Part shown: one piece after another, positions 1 to 8,411 of the stretch
Layout of the letters: the number at the start of each line of letters is the position of its first letter
Numbering within the stretch: position 1 is the stretch's first letter
Assembly (NCBI GenBank): GCA_017465665.1
Contig: JAFTVU010000002.1
Coordinates: 1 to 64,000 of the forward strand
Origin: Oscillospiraceae bacterium
Lineage (GTDB): Bacteria > Bacillota > Clostridia > Oscillospirales > Ruminococcaceae
Length of the DNA stretch: 64,000 nucleotides
Reading direction: 5' to 3'
Notes under the pieces: generated by a model
Seen by the model: only the letters and a program-made list of their open reading frames with translations
What the model was told of the DNA's origin: nothing
The model's database searches: none
Position numbers and translations under genes: made by a program

Positions 1-133
1 GAACCTCGATATTATCCTGATCGAATACTGCAATGCCCGCACTGTCATAGCCGCGGTACTCCAGCTTTTCAAGCGTGCCGAGAAGTATTTCAGCACAGCT
101 CTTTCTGCCCACATAGCCAACGATTCCGCACAT
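1..133 (-). CDS. glmS: Glutamine--fructose-6-phosphate aminotransferase, N-terminal fragment
   Basis: Only the first 44 codons are in the window; the rest lies left of base 1. After the initiator Met the protein reads CGIVGYVG, the N-terminal nucleophile-cysteine motif of class II glutamine amidotransferases, followed by [10 protein letters not shown], which is typical of GlmS. The enzyme makes glucosamine-6-phosphate from fructose-6-phosphate and glutamine, the first step towards UDP-GlcNAc and peptidoglycan. The start ATG (complement of 131-133) is preceded by a GGGGG-type ribosome binding site. A promoter lies at 203-231. No glmS ribozyme is recognisable in the short leader. GlmS is clear; only completeness is limited. 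Confidence 0.93.
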   Translation of the reverse strand, partial: MCGIVGYVGRKSCAEILLGTLEKLEYRGYDSAGIAVFDQDNIEV

Positions 134-202
134 GATATTTCCCCCTGTTATATGATTTTGTTTATATAGATATGCTGATGTGTATACAATAATACATCTT
201 AT

Positions 203-231
203 ATTTTACAGCAAAAACAGCGGATTGTCAA
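203..231 (-). promoter_or_regulatory. Promoter of glmS
   Basis: On the minus strand a TTGACA box (226-231) is followed after 17 bases by TAAAAT (203-208). It sits about 70 bases upstream of the glmS start and has no competing signal. Confidence 0.7.
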
Positions 232-324
232 TATTTAAGTTGTTAGTAATTGCAGGTATATAATTATTACCATATGTGATACAGTGTCGTAGAAAGTGAA
301 AATAACCAAAATCCTTGTTCTGTA

Positions 325-353
325 TTGACGTAACAAGTTTTTTGATGTATAAT
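325..353 (+). promoter_or_regulatory. Promoter of the dockerin protein gene at 393
   Basis: TTGACG (325-330), a 17-base spacer and TATAAT (348-353), about 40 bases upstream of the ATG at 393. Confidence 0.75.
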
Positions 354-392
354 TTAATTATATGAGATTACTTGCTTATCGGAGGGATAGGT

Positions 393-1823
393 ATGAGGAT
401 ATTAAAAAGGCTGGTAGCTGTGATCGTTGCTTGTATAGTGGGAGTAACGACTTTTTCCTGTGCGTATGCTCAGGAAAGCAGTGAGTATAGAGAATATGGC
501 GCAACCGTGCGTACGGTGGCAACACCCAAGGCAAGCTATGCTTCGGGTGAGTACGACAAGACTATCAGCGTCAGGCTGACCTGCACAACAAGTGGTGCAA
601 GGATATTCTATACTACAGATGGTACGGATCCTACATATTATAGCGATATATATTCCGAGCCCATCCGCATCAAGGTTCCCGCAGATGAAACGGAGATCAC
701 TGTTACAGTGCGTGCTTACGCGGTCAAAACAGGCTATGACGACAGTGAAACTGTGGAGTTCACCTACACCGTTACAAAGCCTGAGGTGCTTGATGTCACC
801 TATATGGAGATATATAAAAGACCCAGCAAGACCAATTACAGCAAGGGCGACAAGCTGAATCTTACGGGTGGAAGGATATCCGTTACCTACGAGGACGGAA
901 CTTACAAGAACATTGACATGACCCAGAGCATGGTTTCGGGCTTCAACAGCAACACGGCGGGTGAAAAGACCGTTACCGTAACGTATGAGGGCTTTACTGA
1001 TACCTTTACCGTTAATGTAAGAGAGGGCTATGATTACGATTCAACGGGTGCGGGCAAGGAGAATCAGACAGCAACACCCGTTACACCGGATAATGATGAA
1101 ACCGAGGAAGAGGATATCCGTCCTCAGCTTTCGGGAAGCAACGCCGCAGGATGGAGCAGCATAGAAGAGGAGCTTGCTGAAAGAACCGCAGGAACAAATG
1201 CCATAATCATGCTTAACGGCGCGGTGACCGTTCCTGATACTGTTATCCGTGCAGCGGCAAAAAAAGATATCGTGCTGACTTTCCATGCAGAAGATGATTA
1301 TAAGTGGCAGCTGGATACTTCTGCGATAAACAAGGATACTATCATTCCGTATATGGGTCTTGGAATACGCACATCAGCAATATACATTCCGAGCGTTCCT
1401 GTCAATAGTGTGCAGGGTGAGGAAAAGGCAAGGCTCCATATCAACAGCGATAATAAGCTGGGGGCAGGACTTATCGTGGATGTCGGCAAAGAGAACAAGG
1501 GGAAATTTGCGGCATTGTATAGATATGACAGCACAGCCAATACTCTTGTTATGCTGGGTAATATCTGCATAGGCAGCGGCGGAGAAGCGGAGCTTATTCC
1601 CGATATCAGCGGAGATTATGTCGTGTTTGTAGATACTGATACGGCTATTATCGGAGATCTTGACAATAATATGCTAGTCAATGCGCTGGATGCGGCGCAG
1701 CTTCTGAATGCGCTTGTTTACGGCGGCATTCCTGAGGATGATGTGAAATATGATGTAAACAGAGATGGCAATATCAACGCGCTTGATGCGGCAGATATAC
1801 TGAAAAAGATCATGATGCAGTGA
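393..1823 (+). CDS. Secreted dockerin-containing surface protein with chitobiase-type and Ig-like modules
   Basis: A 476-residue exported protein. The ATG at 393 is chosen because GGAGGG lies 6 bases before it; an in-frame TTG at 372 has no such site. Residues 1-27 are a signal peptide. Next come a CHB_HEX_C/FN3-like module (about 43-125, with FYTTDGTDPT), a Big_3-type Ig-like module (about 135-205), an acidic linker, a module of about 150 residues, and a C-terminal type I dockerin (about 418-475) with two DxDxN-type calcium loops, each followed by NALDAA. The 150-residue module also precedes the dockerin of the giant protein at 13163. No catalytic domain is seen, so a structural or carbohydrate-binding role in a cellulosome is inferred. 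The promoter is at 325-353. Confidence 0.85.
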   Translation: MRILKRLVAVIVACIVGVTTFSCAYAQESSEYREYGATVRTVATPKASYASGEYDKTISVRLTCTTSGARIFYTTDGTDPTYYSDIYSEPIRIKVPADETEITVTVRAYAVKTGYDDSETVEFTYTVTKPEVLDVTYMEIYKRPSKTNYSKGDKLNLTGGRISVTYEDGTYKNIDMTQSMVSGFNSNTAGEKTVTVTYEGFTDTFTVNVREGYDYDSTGAGKENQTATPVTPDNDETEEEDIRPQLSGSNAAGWSSIEEELAERTAGTNAIIMLNGAVTVPDTVIRAAAKKDIVLTFHAEDDYKWQLDTSAINKDTIIPYMGLGIRTSAIYIPSVPVNSVQGEEKARLHINSDNKLGAGLIVDVGKENKGKFAALYRYDSTANTLVMLGNICIGSGGEAELIPDISGDYVVFVDTDTAIIGDLDNNMLVNALDAAQLLNALVYGGIPEDDVKYDVNRDGNINALDAADILKKIMMQ

Positions 1824-1842
1824 TCAAAAAGGAGATGATACA

Positions 1843-2040
1843 GTGAAAGTAACATTTAATCCCGATGAAAGCGTTGTGAAAATGATAAAGGACGGTCTTG
1901 AAAAGAAAGGCGGATATTGCCCTTGTAAGCTGGAGATGTCCGAGGAAAATAAATGTATGTGCAAGGAGTTCCGCGATCAGATAAAGGATCCTGATTTCGA
2001 GGGATTTTGTCACTGTATGCTCTATTATAAAGCAAAGTAA
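1843..2040 (+). CDS. Small ferredoxin-thioredoxin reductase catalytic-like Fe-S protein
   Basis: A 65-residue protein with three Cys-x-Cys pairs: C26-P-C28, C38-M-C40 and C56-H-C58. These match the CPC...CxC...CHC pattern of the catalytic (beta) subunit of ferredoxin-thioredoxin reductase. There, four cysteines hold a [4Fe-4S] cluster and the other two form the redox disulfide. The family protein is usually over 100 residues, so this is a minimal version. The gene has an AAGGAG site and lies 20 bases before a thioredoxin gene, which is the expected electron acceptor. The inferred role is passing electrons from reduced ferredoxin to thioredoxin in an anaerobe. No partner (variable) subunit gene is nearby. 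Confidence 0.75.
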   Translation: MKVTFNPDESVVKMIKDGLEKKGGYCPCKLEMSEENKCMCKEFRDQIKDPDFEGFCHCMLYYKAK

Positions 2041-2060
2041 TACCGAAAGGAGAAACATAT

Positions 2061-2372
2061 ATGTCTGAAATAAAGCTCACAAAGGATAATTTTGAGCAGG
2101 AGGTCATGAAGTCCGATAAAACAGTTCTTGTCGATTTCTGGGCAAGCTGGTGTGCGCCTTGTATGATGCTTTCACCCGTTATCGCAGAGATCGCCGAGGA
2201 GATGGACGGCAGCGTGGCGGTAGGAAAGGTGAATGTTGATGAGGAGCAGGAGCTTTCGATGCAGTACGGAATCAGCAGCATACCTACACTTCTGGTTTTC
2301 AGAAACGGCGAGATAGTAAATGCAGCTGTCGGACTTCGCTCTAAGGAAAATATAATCGAAATGCTGAAATAA
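2061..2372 (+). CDS. trxA: Thioredoxin
   Basis: A 103-residue single-domain thioredoxin, the usual family length. The active site is W30-C31-A-P-C34 and the cis-proline is P75 in SIPTLLVF; both are diagnostic. It reduces disulfides in cytoplasmic proteins. The Shine-Dalgarno AAAGGAG lies about 8 bases before the ATG. The gene follows the FTR-like protein by 20 bases and shares its transcript, which suggests ferredoxin rather than, or besides, NADPH as electron source. A bidirectional terminator follows. Confidence 0.95.
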   Translation: MSEIKLTKDNFEQEVMKSDKTVLVDFWASWCAPCMMLSPVIAEIAEEMDGSVAVGKVNVDEEQELSMQYGISSIPTLLVFRNGEIVNAAVGLRSKENIIEMLK

Positions 2373-2376
2373 GAAC

Positions 2377-2407
2377 ATCCCCTGCATGTATGAAACGTGC
2401 AGGGGAT
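2377..2407. terminator. Bidirectional intrinsic terminator between trxA and the deacetylase gene
   Basis: A 10-bp perfect stem, ATCCCCTGCA (2377-2386) with TGCAGGGGAT (2398-2407), followed by a T-rich tail. It lies between convergent genes and can serve both. Confidence 0.85.
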
Positions 2408-2411
2408 AGTT

Positions 2412-3416
2412 TTATTTGGTGCTTTCTATAATGATATCCTGCTCTGATGATTCTGATGACTGAGCGGTCTCGGAGCTTATCGTCACCTGAGCTATCACAG
2501 CCATGACCTCCTCGGGCAGCTCGTCGCCTGCCTTGATCGCTTCGGCAGCCTGTGCAAGCTGCTCCTCAGAGAAGCCTGCGGCAGCGATCTCGTCAGCGTA
2601 TTGTGCCATTACTGCCTCGACATTATCAGCGTTGATATCAAGGCTGCTTTTGCTTATAGGCACTTGCTTGCCGTTGGAATCGATGGTGTAGTCCTCGTGG
2701 TAGATAAGATCGCTCACCGTAACGAACTCAAAGCCCTTATCGCGCAGCTGTGTGAGGATATCGGGCAGCGCCTCGGTGGTATTTGCAAGATCGTTATGGA
2801 AAAGCAGTATAGAACCTGAGCGCGTGCCTGTAAGTACTCTTTCGGTGATCTCCTCAGGAGCAGGCTCTTTCCAGTCTATGCTGTCCACATCCCACTGGAT
2901 AGGCTTCATACCCATGCCCTCTATTGTAGTGATGAGAGAATCGTCATATTCGCCGTATGGTGCGCGGTAGAGGGTAGGCGTTTCGCCTGTTATCATTTCT
3001 ATCTTCTGTGAGCAGGCTTTTGTATCGGATATAAGCTCGTTCACGTTCATACCCTCCACGTGAGGATGCTGGTCGGAGTGGTTCTGTATCTCGTGTCCCG
3101 CTTCGTAGAACATCATTACATCCTCGGGGTAACGGTCGCACCAGTCGCCCGTCACAAAAAAGGTGGCTTCTGCATCAAACTCATCCAGTATCTCTATAAG
3201 CTCGGCTGTGTTGGAGTTCTCCCAAGCTACATCAAAGGTGAGAGCGATCTTATTGTCGCCGCGTTCGACATTGTAGATAGGTAGCTGACGCTCTACAGCC
3301 TGCGTGCCTACGGATGTGAACACCGCAACCGCTCCTACCGCAACCGCAGCGGCAGCCATAGAAGCGACAGTTGCTATCCGCTTTATCTTCTTTTTGGTGA
3401 ATGTTATCATTTGCAT
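2412..3416 (-). CDS. PdaB-like polysaccharide deacetylase (NodB domain)
   Basis: 334 residues. An N-terminal hydrophobic segment (about 16-37) serves as a membrane anchor or signal peptide. The NodB domain spans about 55-245, and a Ser/Glu-rich tail follows. Visible motifs are T-F-D62-V-A-W, H113-S-D-Q-H117, R151-A-P-Y and the late H207. In classical peptidoglycan or chitin deacetylases motif 1 is TFDDG. Here the second Asp, a metal ligand, is Val63, as in the PdaB branch (TFDxxW), which is tied to sporulation or cell wall turnover. The catalytic Asp and both His remain. GGAGGG precedes the ATG. Substrate and activity are not proven; PdaB-like is the best fit. Confidence 0.8.
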   Translation of the reverse strand: MQMITFTKKKIKRIATVASMAAAAVAVGAVAVFTSVGTQAVERQLPIYNVERGDNKIALTFDVAWENSNTAELIEILDEFDAEATFFVTGDWCDRYPEDVMMFYEAGHEIQNHSDQHPHVEGMNVNELISDTKACSQKIEMITGETPTLYRAPYGEYDDSLITTIEGMGMKPIQWDVDSIDWKEPAPEEITERVLTGTRSGSILLFHNDLANTTEALPDILTQLRDKGFEFVTVSDLIYHEDYTIDSNGKQVPISKSSLDINADNVEAVMAQYADEIAAAGFSEEQLAQAAEAIKAGDELPEEVMAVIAQVTISSETAQSSESSEQDIIIESTK

Positions 3417-3523
3417 ATTTTATCCCTCCGTACAGGTTTTGTTTTTGTACGAGTATATTCACACATCGGGACAAATATGACAGGCTTTTATATCATTTGT
3501 GTCTTTGGTTTTGTGCATACTGC

Positions 3524-3552
3524 TTGACACATTTTCGGTATTAGTATATACT
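3524..3552 (+). promoter_or_regulatory. Promoter of the GH5 cellulase gene
   Basis: TTGACA (3524-3529), 17 bases, TATACT (3547-3552), about 60 bases upstream of the ATG at 3616. No other gene could use it. Confidence 0.8.
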
Positions 3553-3615
3553 ATATTTAACGATCGCACCTGCGAAGCGTCGTAGGAAATAATATCATAC
3601 GAAAGGGGCATTTTG

Positions 3616-5454
3616 ATGCATCATATTGTAAGAAGAACCATAGCGCTGTTTGCTTCAGCGGCGGTAATGACTGTTGCGCTGGCTGCGGAGGTCAGTGCGG
3701 CTATGGATAGATCGGAGTTTTCGGCAGGATATACATATCCTACTGAAATGAGAGGGCTGAGCGCGTTTCAGATAGTAAGCGACATGGGTGCAGGCTGGAA
3801 TCTGGGCAATTCGCTGGAAGCGGCAAATACTGAAACTAGCTGGGGAAATCCCAGAACCACTAAGGAAATGATAGACGGAATAGCTGAGATGGGCTTTACC
3901 ACTATCAGAGTACCCGTAAGATGGGATGACCATTATTCGGATGAGGATTATACAATTGATCCTCAATATATGGACAGAGTTGAGACCGTAGTGAATTATG
4001 GTCTTGCAAACGATATGTATGTTATCATGAACGTACATCATAATGCGCTGCAGGAATGGGTGCCAGATACAGCGGCTATCTCAGAGGAGCTTACAGCTAT
4101 CTGGACGCAGGTTGGAAAGCGTTTTAAAAACTATGGCGACAAGCTCATCTTCGAGGTAAACAACGAACCCCGTGCAAAGGACGACTGGAATGGTAACGCA
4201 GAGTATTATAAATGCGTAAACGAATGTAACGAGGCAGCACGCGCAGCCATCAGAGCGACAGGCGGTAATAATAAGGAGCGTCTGGTAATGCTCCCGACTT
4301 ACGCGGCATCTGCCGATACATCCAAAGCGGAAGCATGGAAGAAAGCTACGGACGACGATATGATAGCGGCTTCCGTGCATGCGTATCTGCCGTTTGATTT
4401 TGCCTTTGAGGGCAATGGTCACAGCAATTGGCTGGAAACAGATCTGGCGGATCTGTCCACTCTTTTTGACAGGGTGTATGAGCATTTCATAAGCAAGGGC
4501 GTGCCTGTTGTTATAGGCGAGTTCGGCGCGGTCAACAAGAACAACACTGCCGAGCGCGAAAAGTATGTTGATGCATACGCGGCTCTTGCAAGACAGTTTG
4601 CTGAGCAGGATATTCCGTGTGTGTGGTGGGATAATGGCGCTTTTGGAACAGGCACAGAGAATTTTGGAATCTATGACAGAGGCGGAGCTTATTTCAAATA
4701 TGAGAGCGTGGCAAAGGCTCTTGTGGACGCATACAAGGGCGCGCCTGAATGCGAAAAGAGCGTTACCTCCCGAACAGAAATATCAGGCGGCGGCAAATGC
4801 TCGGGCTGGGGACAGGCTGTAAATGCGGCAGGAACGATAGTAACGAGCATGAGCAGCGGAGAAAGCATCGTAGCGGAGTACAAGAGCGATAAGGCTCCTG
4901 AGATGATACTGCAGAGCTTCTCGGTAAGCAGCAAGGCCTGGGTCAAGGTAGAGCCTGACAGCTGCAAGAACGGTGTAGCAAAGTGGACGTATGAGACACT
5001 GCTGAAAGCATTCGGCAGTACATTCGCAGGACTTGATAAGGTATATATCGGCGATACGGGAACGACTCTCGAAGTAAGCTCAGTGTATATTAACAGAGGC
5101 AATGCACATACTCATGATTACAGCGGCAAGGAAACGATCACACTTGAGGCAAGCGCCACCACCCATGGCAGAAAGGCTGTATACTGCTCTGTAAGCGGAT
5201 GCAGTGCATACAAGGTGGTTGTAACTGATTATTCTTCCGATAATAATACACCCGATGACAAGGATGATGTAAAGCTTGGTGACGCTGACGGCAATGGTTC
5301 GGTGAATGCACTTGATGCTGCGGCGATACTCAGATATGTGGTAGGCGCGGCCGGATTACCGAGCAAGGCTGCGGCGGATTATGACAAAAACGGATCGATA
5401 AATGCCCTTGATGCGGCGGCTATCCTGAAAGCGATCGTTACCGCAAGCGTATAA
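3616..5454 (+). CDS. GH5 endoglucanase with C-terminal binding module and dockerin
   Basis: 612 residues. The ATG at 3616 follows GAAAGGGG; the TTG one codon earlier is less likely. A signal peptide (about 1-28) leads into a GH5 barrel (about 45-370) that opens with the GAGWNLGNSLEA signature of subfamily 4-like cellulases. E184 (VNNEP) is the expected acid/base and E302 (VIGEFG) the nucleophile. A beta-sandwich-like module of about 110 residues follows (about 385-500, family not assigned). Next are a short cysteine-containing spacer with HTHDYSG and a type I dockerin with two NALDAAAIL repeats. It should cut beta-1,4-glucan or related glycans outside the cell as a cellulosome component. The promoter at 3524 makes it monocistronic. 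Confidence 0.93.
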   Translation: MHHIVRRTIALFASAAVMTVALAAEVSAAMDRSEFSAGYTYPTEMRGLSAFQIVSDMGAGWNLGNSLEAANTETSWGNPRTTKEMIDGIAEMGFTTIRVPVRWDDHYSDEDYTIDPQYMDRVETVVNYGLANDMYVIMNVHHNALQEWVPDTAAISEELTAIWTQVGKRFKNYGDKLIFEVNNEPRAKDDWNGNAEYYKCVNECNEAARAAIRATGGNNKERLVMLPTYAASADTSKAEAWKKATDDDMIAASVHAYLPFDFAFEGNGHSNWLETDLADLSTLFDRVYEHFISKGVPVVIGEFGAVNKNNTAEREKYVDAYAALARQFAEQDIPCVWWDNGAFGTGTENFGIYDRGGAYFKYESVAKALVDAYKGAPECEKSVTSRTEISGGGKCSGWGQAVNAAGTIVTSMSSGESIVAEYKSDKAPEMILQSFSVSSKAWVKVEPDSCKNGVAKWTYETLLKAFGSTFAGLDKVYIGDTGTTLEVSSVYINRGNAHTHDYSGKETITLEASATTHGRKAVYCSVSGCSAYKVVVTDYSSDNNTPDDKDDVKLGDADGNGSVNALDAAAILRYVVGAAGLPSKAAADYDKNGSINALDAAAILKAIVTASV

Positions 5455-5541
5455 ATGACATCGGATATCATTAATTGATATATTTCATTTGCTTTCATTT
5501 TGTTCCGTTTTGACTTTTAATATTTCGCATAGCAACGCAAA

Positions 5542-5567
5542 AGCGCCGCCCCGAAAAGGGCGGCGCT
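5542..5567. terminator. Bidirectional terminator between the GH5 gene and gpmI
   Basis: A 10-bp perfect GC-rich stem, AGCGCCGCCC (5542-5551) with GGGCGGCGCT (5558-5567), and a 6-base loop. A-rich flank on the left and T-rich on the right suit both strands. Confidence 0.85.
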
Positions 5568-5593
5568 GATCGTTTTATATGAGCTCCTTATTA

Positions 5594-7165
5594 TCAGATC
5601 ATGGAGTCTTCCCAGCATGCGGGAGCTTCAAGGCCGAACATCTTTACAACTGTGGGAGCAACGTTTGCAAGGCCGTACTCGCCATCCTTGATGGTGTACT
5701 TTACGTCCTTATCGTAGATGATGAAAGGAACGGGGTTCAGGGAGTGAGCTGTTCTTACATTCACTTCACCCTTCTTGTTCTTCTCAAGCATCTCGTCTGC
5801 GTTACCGTGGTCTGCTGTTACCAGCATTGTAACGCCGTACTCATCGCATACTTCCTTCAGACGTGCAAGGCCGATGTCAACGGATTCAACACCGATCATA
5901 GTTGCCTGCATGGAGCCTGTGTGACCTACCATGTCGCCGTTGGGGAAGTTGCAGCGCAGGAAATCATACTTCTTGGACTTGATAGCCTCAATGAGAGCGT
6001 CAACGATCTCTGCGGACTTCATCCAGGGGCGCTGATCGAAGCTTACGTTATCGGAGGGGATCTCTACGTATTCTTCCAGCTCCTCGCTGAATTTACCGCT
6101 CTTGTTACCGTTCCAGAAGTAAGTAACGTGGCCGTACTTCTGAGTCTCAGAGATAGCGTACTGCTTGAGACCTGCGTTTACGAATACCTCGGAGAGAGTA
6201 TTGGTGATCTCAGGAGGATTTACAAGATATCTTGCGGGAAGCTTCAGGTCGCCATCGTACTGGAGCATACCTGCGTAGCATACATCAGGCTTGGGGCCTC
6301 TGTTGAAATAGTTGAACTCATCCATATCGAATGCCATGGACATCTCGATAGCACGGTCGCCGCGGAAGTTGAACAGGATAACGGAATCGCCGTCAACGAT
6401 CTTGCCTACGGGCTCGCCGTTCTCTGCGATAACGAATGCGGGCAGATCCTGATCGGAGCCTACGCCTGTCTCAGCAACGAGGGTATCAAAAGCCTCGATA
6501 GCGGAAGCGAACTGTCTGCCCTCACCCTTAACGTGAGTAGCCCAGCCGCGTTCTACCATGGGCCAGTCTGCCTGATATCTGTCCATTGTGATCTTCATAC
6601 GTCCGCCGCCTGAAGCGATGCGTGCGTCAAAGGAAGCGTCGTTCAGCTCTGCGAATACATCCTCAAGCTGCTTGATATACTGACCGCCTGTCAGAGGGGG
6701 AACGTCACGTCCGTCCAGCAGAGCGTGAACTCTTACCTTGGAAACACCGTCAGCCTTTGCGTGCTTCACCATGTTGATGAGGTGGCTGATATTGGAGTGT
6801 ACGTTACCATCGGAAAGCAGACCGATGAAGTGCAGGGTGGAGGACTTAGCCTTTGCGTTGTCAGCAAGCTCTTTCCATGCTGCGGAATCATACATCTTTC
6901 CGCTTTCAATCGACTCGTTTACGAGCTTTGCGCCCTGAGAATAGATCTGACCGCAGCCGAGTGCGTTATGACCTACCTCGGAGTTACCCATGTCGTCGTC
7001 TGTAGGCAGACCAACTGCGCCGCCGTGAGCCTTGAGGCGTGCCATAGGGCAGTTCTCCATCATCCAGTCGAGGGTGGGGGTGTATGCTTCGGTAACAGCG
7101 TCACCAAGACCTGTCTTGGAAAAGCCGATACCGTCCATTACTACTAATAATACGGGTTTAGCCAT
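5594..7165 (-). CDS. gpmI: 2,3-bisphosphoglycerate-independent phosphoglycerate mutase
   Basis: 523 residues, close to the usual 510-520 of the family. The alkaline-phosphatase-fold metal motifs are intact: V-M-D11-G near the N-terminus, the phosphorylated serine S62 in GNSEVGH, and the C-terminal TADHGNADEM. It interconverts 3- and 2-phosphoglycerate in glycolysis. It is the last gene of a leftward pgk-tpiA-gpmI operon. The 60-base gap to tpiA holds a GGGCGACC/GGTCGCCC palindrome, and AAGGAG lies before the ATG. Enolase and gap are not in the window. Confidence 0.96.
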   Translation of the reverse strand: MAKPVLLVVMDGIGFSKTGLGDAVTEAYTPTLDWMMENCPMARLKAHGGAVGLPTDDDMGNSEVGHNALGCGQIYSQGAKLVNESIESGKMYDSAAWKELADNAKAKSSTLHFIGLLSDGNVHSNISHLINMVKHAKADGVSKVRVHALLDGRDVPPLTGGQYIKQLEDVFAELNDASFDARIASGGGRMKITMDRYQADWPMVERGWATHVKGEGRQFASAIEAFDTLVAETGVGSDQDLPAFVIAENGEPVGKIVDGDSVILFNFRGDRAIEMSMAFDMDEFNYFNRGPKPDVCYAGMLQYDGDLKLPARYLVNPPEITNTLSEVFVNAGLKQYAISETQKYGHVTYFWNGNKSGKFSEELEEYVEIPSDNVSFDQRPWMKSAEIVDALIEAIKSKKYDFLRCNFPNGDMVGHTGSMQATMIGVESVDIGLARLKEVCDEYGVTMLVTADHGNADEMLEKNKKGEVNVRTAHSLNPVPFIIYDKDVKYTIKDGEYGLANVAPTVVKMFGLEAPACWEDSMI

Positions 7166-7191
7166 GTTTGTTTCTCCTTATGATATTGTAG

Positions 7192-7210
7192 GGGCGACCT
7201 GTGGTCGCCC
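7192..7210. repeat. Short intergenic palindrome in the glycolytic operon
   Basis: GGGCGACC (7192-7199), TGT, GGTCGCCC (7203-7210), between tpiA and gpmI. A related GGGCGAAC palindrome occurs upstream of tpiA at 8359. No T-run follows, so it looks like a REP-type element or an mRNA-stabilising hairpin rather than a terminator. Confidence 0.6.
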
Positions 7211-7228
7211 GCAATTTTTGATCAGTTA

Positions 7229-8335
7229 TCAGCCTACTTCTGCAGCCTTGATGATGGTTGTGAAATCAGCAGCCTTCAGGGAAGCACCGCCGATGAGACC
7301 GCCGTCAACGTTCTTCTTGGAAACCAGCTCAGCAGCATTAGCAGCGTTCATAGAACCACCGTACTGGATGGTGATAGCCTCAGCAACGTCAGCGCCGTAC
7401 AGCTTAGCGAGAGTAGCACGGATGAATGCGCAAACCTCCTCAGCCTGGTCAGCAGTAGCTGTCTTGCCTGTGCCGATAGCCCATACAGGCTCATAAGCGA
7501 TAACGCACTTCTTGAGATCATCAGCCTCGATGCCGAAGAAGTCCAGCTTGATCTGACGTGCGATAACTTCCTCTGTGATGTTGCACTCGCGCTCCCAGAG
7601 CAGCTCGCCAACGCAAACGATGGGCTTCAGATCTGCAGCCAGAGCAGCCTTTGTTCTCTTGTTTACGGTCTCGTCTGTCTCAGCGAAGTACTGACGACGC
7701 TCGGAGTGACCGAGAACTACGTACTCAACGCCCATCTCAGCCAGCATATCAGCGGAGATCTCGCCTGTGAAAGCGCCGCTCTTCTCGAAGTGGCAGTTTT
7801 CAGCGCCGATCTTGATGTTTGTGCCCTCAGTAGCAGCCAGAGCTGTCTCGAGGTTTGTGAAAGGAACGCAAGCTACGATCTCAACTGTCTTAACGTCAGC
7901 TACCATGCCCTTGAGCTCATCCAGCAGAGCCTTAGCCTCGGGACGGGTCTTGTTCATCTTCCAGTTGCCTGCGATTATTGCTTTTCTTGTTGCCTTATTC
8001 ATTGTAGTATTCTCCTTATGATTATTTTTATAGAAATCGATCATTTCCTGAACATCTATACCGTCTATCGTCATCCCGTCGAGCTTGCAGCTGACGAGCG
8101 CTGCACCTGTGAGGTCGCATCTTTCAATGCCTGCGCCGTGGAGATTGCACTGCTGTAATCCTATACCGCGCATATCTGATTCAATGAAGCCTGCGCCACG
8201 CAGCTGAGTGCGTTTGAACGCAGAGCCTTCCATAGTACTATCTTCCACGTCACAGCATAGTCTGCTGCGCTCAATACGGAGATCTTCGGAGTTGCATTCG
8301 CTTATCAGCGATACTTTCTCGTTGATAATGTTCAT
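7229..8335 (-). CDS. tpiA: Pentapeptide-repeat domain in frame with triosephosphate isomerase
   Basis: A 368-codon reading frame. Residues 1-111 are a short pentapeptide-repeat domain (five-residue periodicity with GAGF, GIGL, GAGI, GAAL steps), and residues 112-368 are a complete triosephosphate isomerase. TpiA motifs (numbered from Met112 as 1) are N13, K15, H99 in GHSERR and E171 in AYEPVWAIGTG. The upstream part has its own start at 8335 with a GAAGGA site. No stop separates the two: codons AAG GAG, coding Lys-Glu, are the Shine-Dalgarno for an internal ATG at 8002. A normal 257-residue enzyme can therefore be made from 8002, and the 368-residue fusion by read-through. TpiA interconverts DHAP and GAP. 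Confidence 0.88.
   Translation of the reverse strand: MNIINEKVSLISECNSEDLRIERSRLCCDVEDSTMEGSAFKRTQLRGAGFIESDMRGIGLQQCNLHGAGIERCDLTGAALVSCKLDGMTIDGIDVQEMIDFYKNNHKENTTMNKATRKAIIAGNWKMNKTRPEAKALLDELKGMVADVKTVEIVACVPFTNLETALAATEGTNIKIGAENCHFEKSGAFTGEISADMLAEMGVEYVVLGHSERRQYFAETDETVNKRTKAALAADLKPIVCVGELLWERECNITEEVIARQIKLDFFGIEADDLKKCVIAYEPVWAIGTGKTATADQAEEVCAFIRATLAKLYGADVAEAITIQYGGSMNAANAAELVSKKNVDGGLIGGASLKAADFTTIIKAAEVG
8012..8017 (-). promoter_or_regulatory. Internal ribosome binding site for stand-alone TpiA
   Basis: AAGGAG on the minus strand, 9 bases before the ATG at 8002. It lies inside the pentapeptide reading frame and decides between a fused and a free TpiA. Confidence 0.7.
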
Positions 8336-8358
8336 GAGATATCCTTCTTATTCAAGTA

Positions 8359-8381
8359 ACGGGCGAACGATGTTCGCCCGT
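8359..8381. repeat. Intergenic palindrome between tpiA and pgk
   Basis: ACGGGCGAAC (8359-8368) pairs perfectly with GTTCGCCCGT (8372-8381) around a 3-base loop. It resembles the palindrome at 7192. No T-run follows on either strand. Confidence 0.6.
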
Positions 8382-8411
8382 ACATATTGTTTGTTACATC
8401 TTTTCACGATT

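Noticed and set aside
134-371. Possible glmS ribozyme in the glmS leader
   Set aside because: The short leader after the promoter lacks the conserved ribozyme core and is too short.
5579-6613. Long rightward reading frame of 344 codons opposite gpmI
   Set aside because: It is antisense to the clear gpmI gene, starts without a ribosome binding site and has a cysteine/leucine composition typical of a shadow frame.
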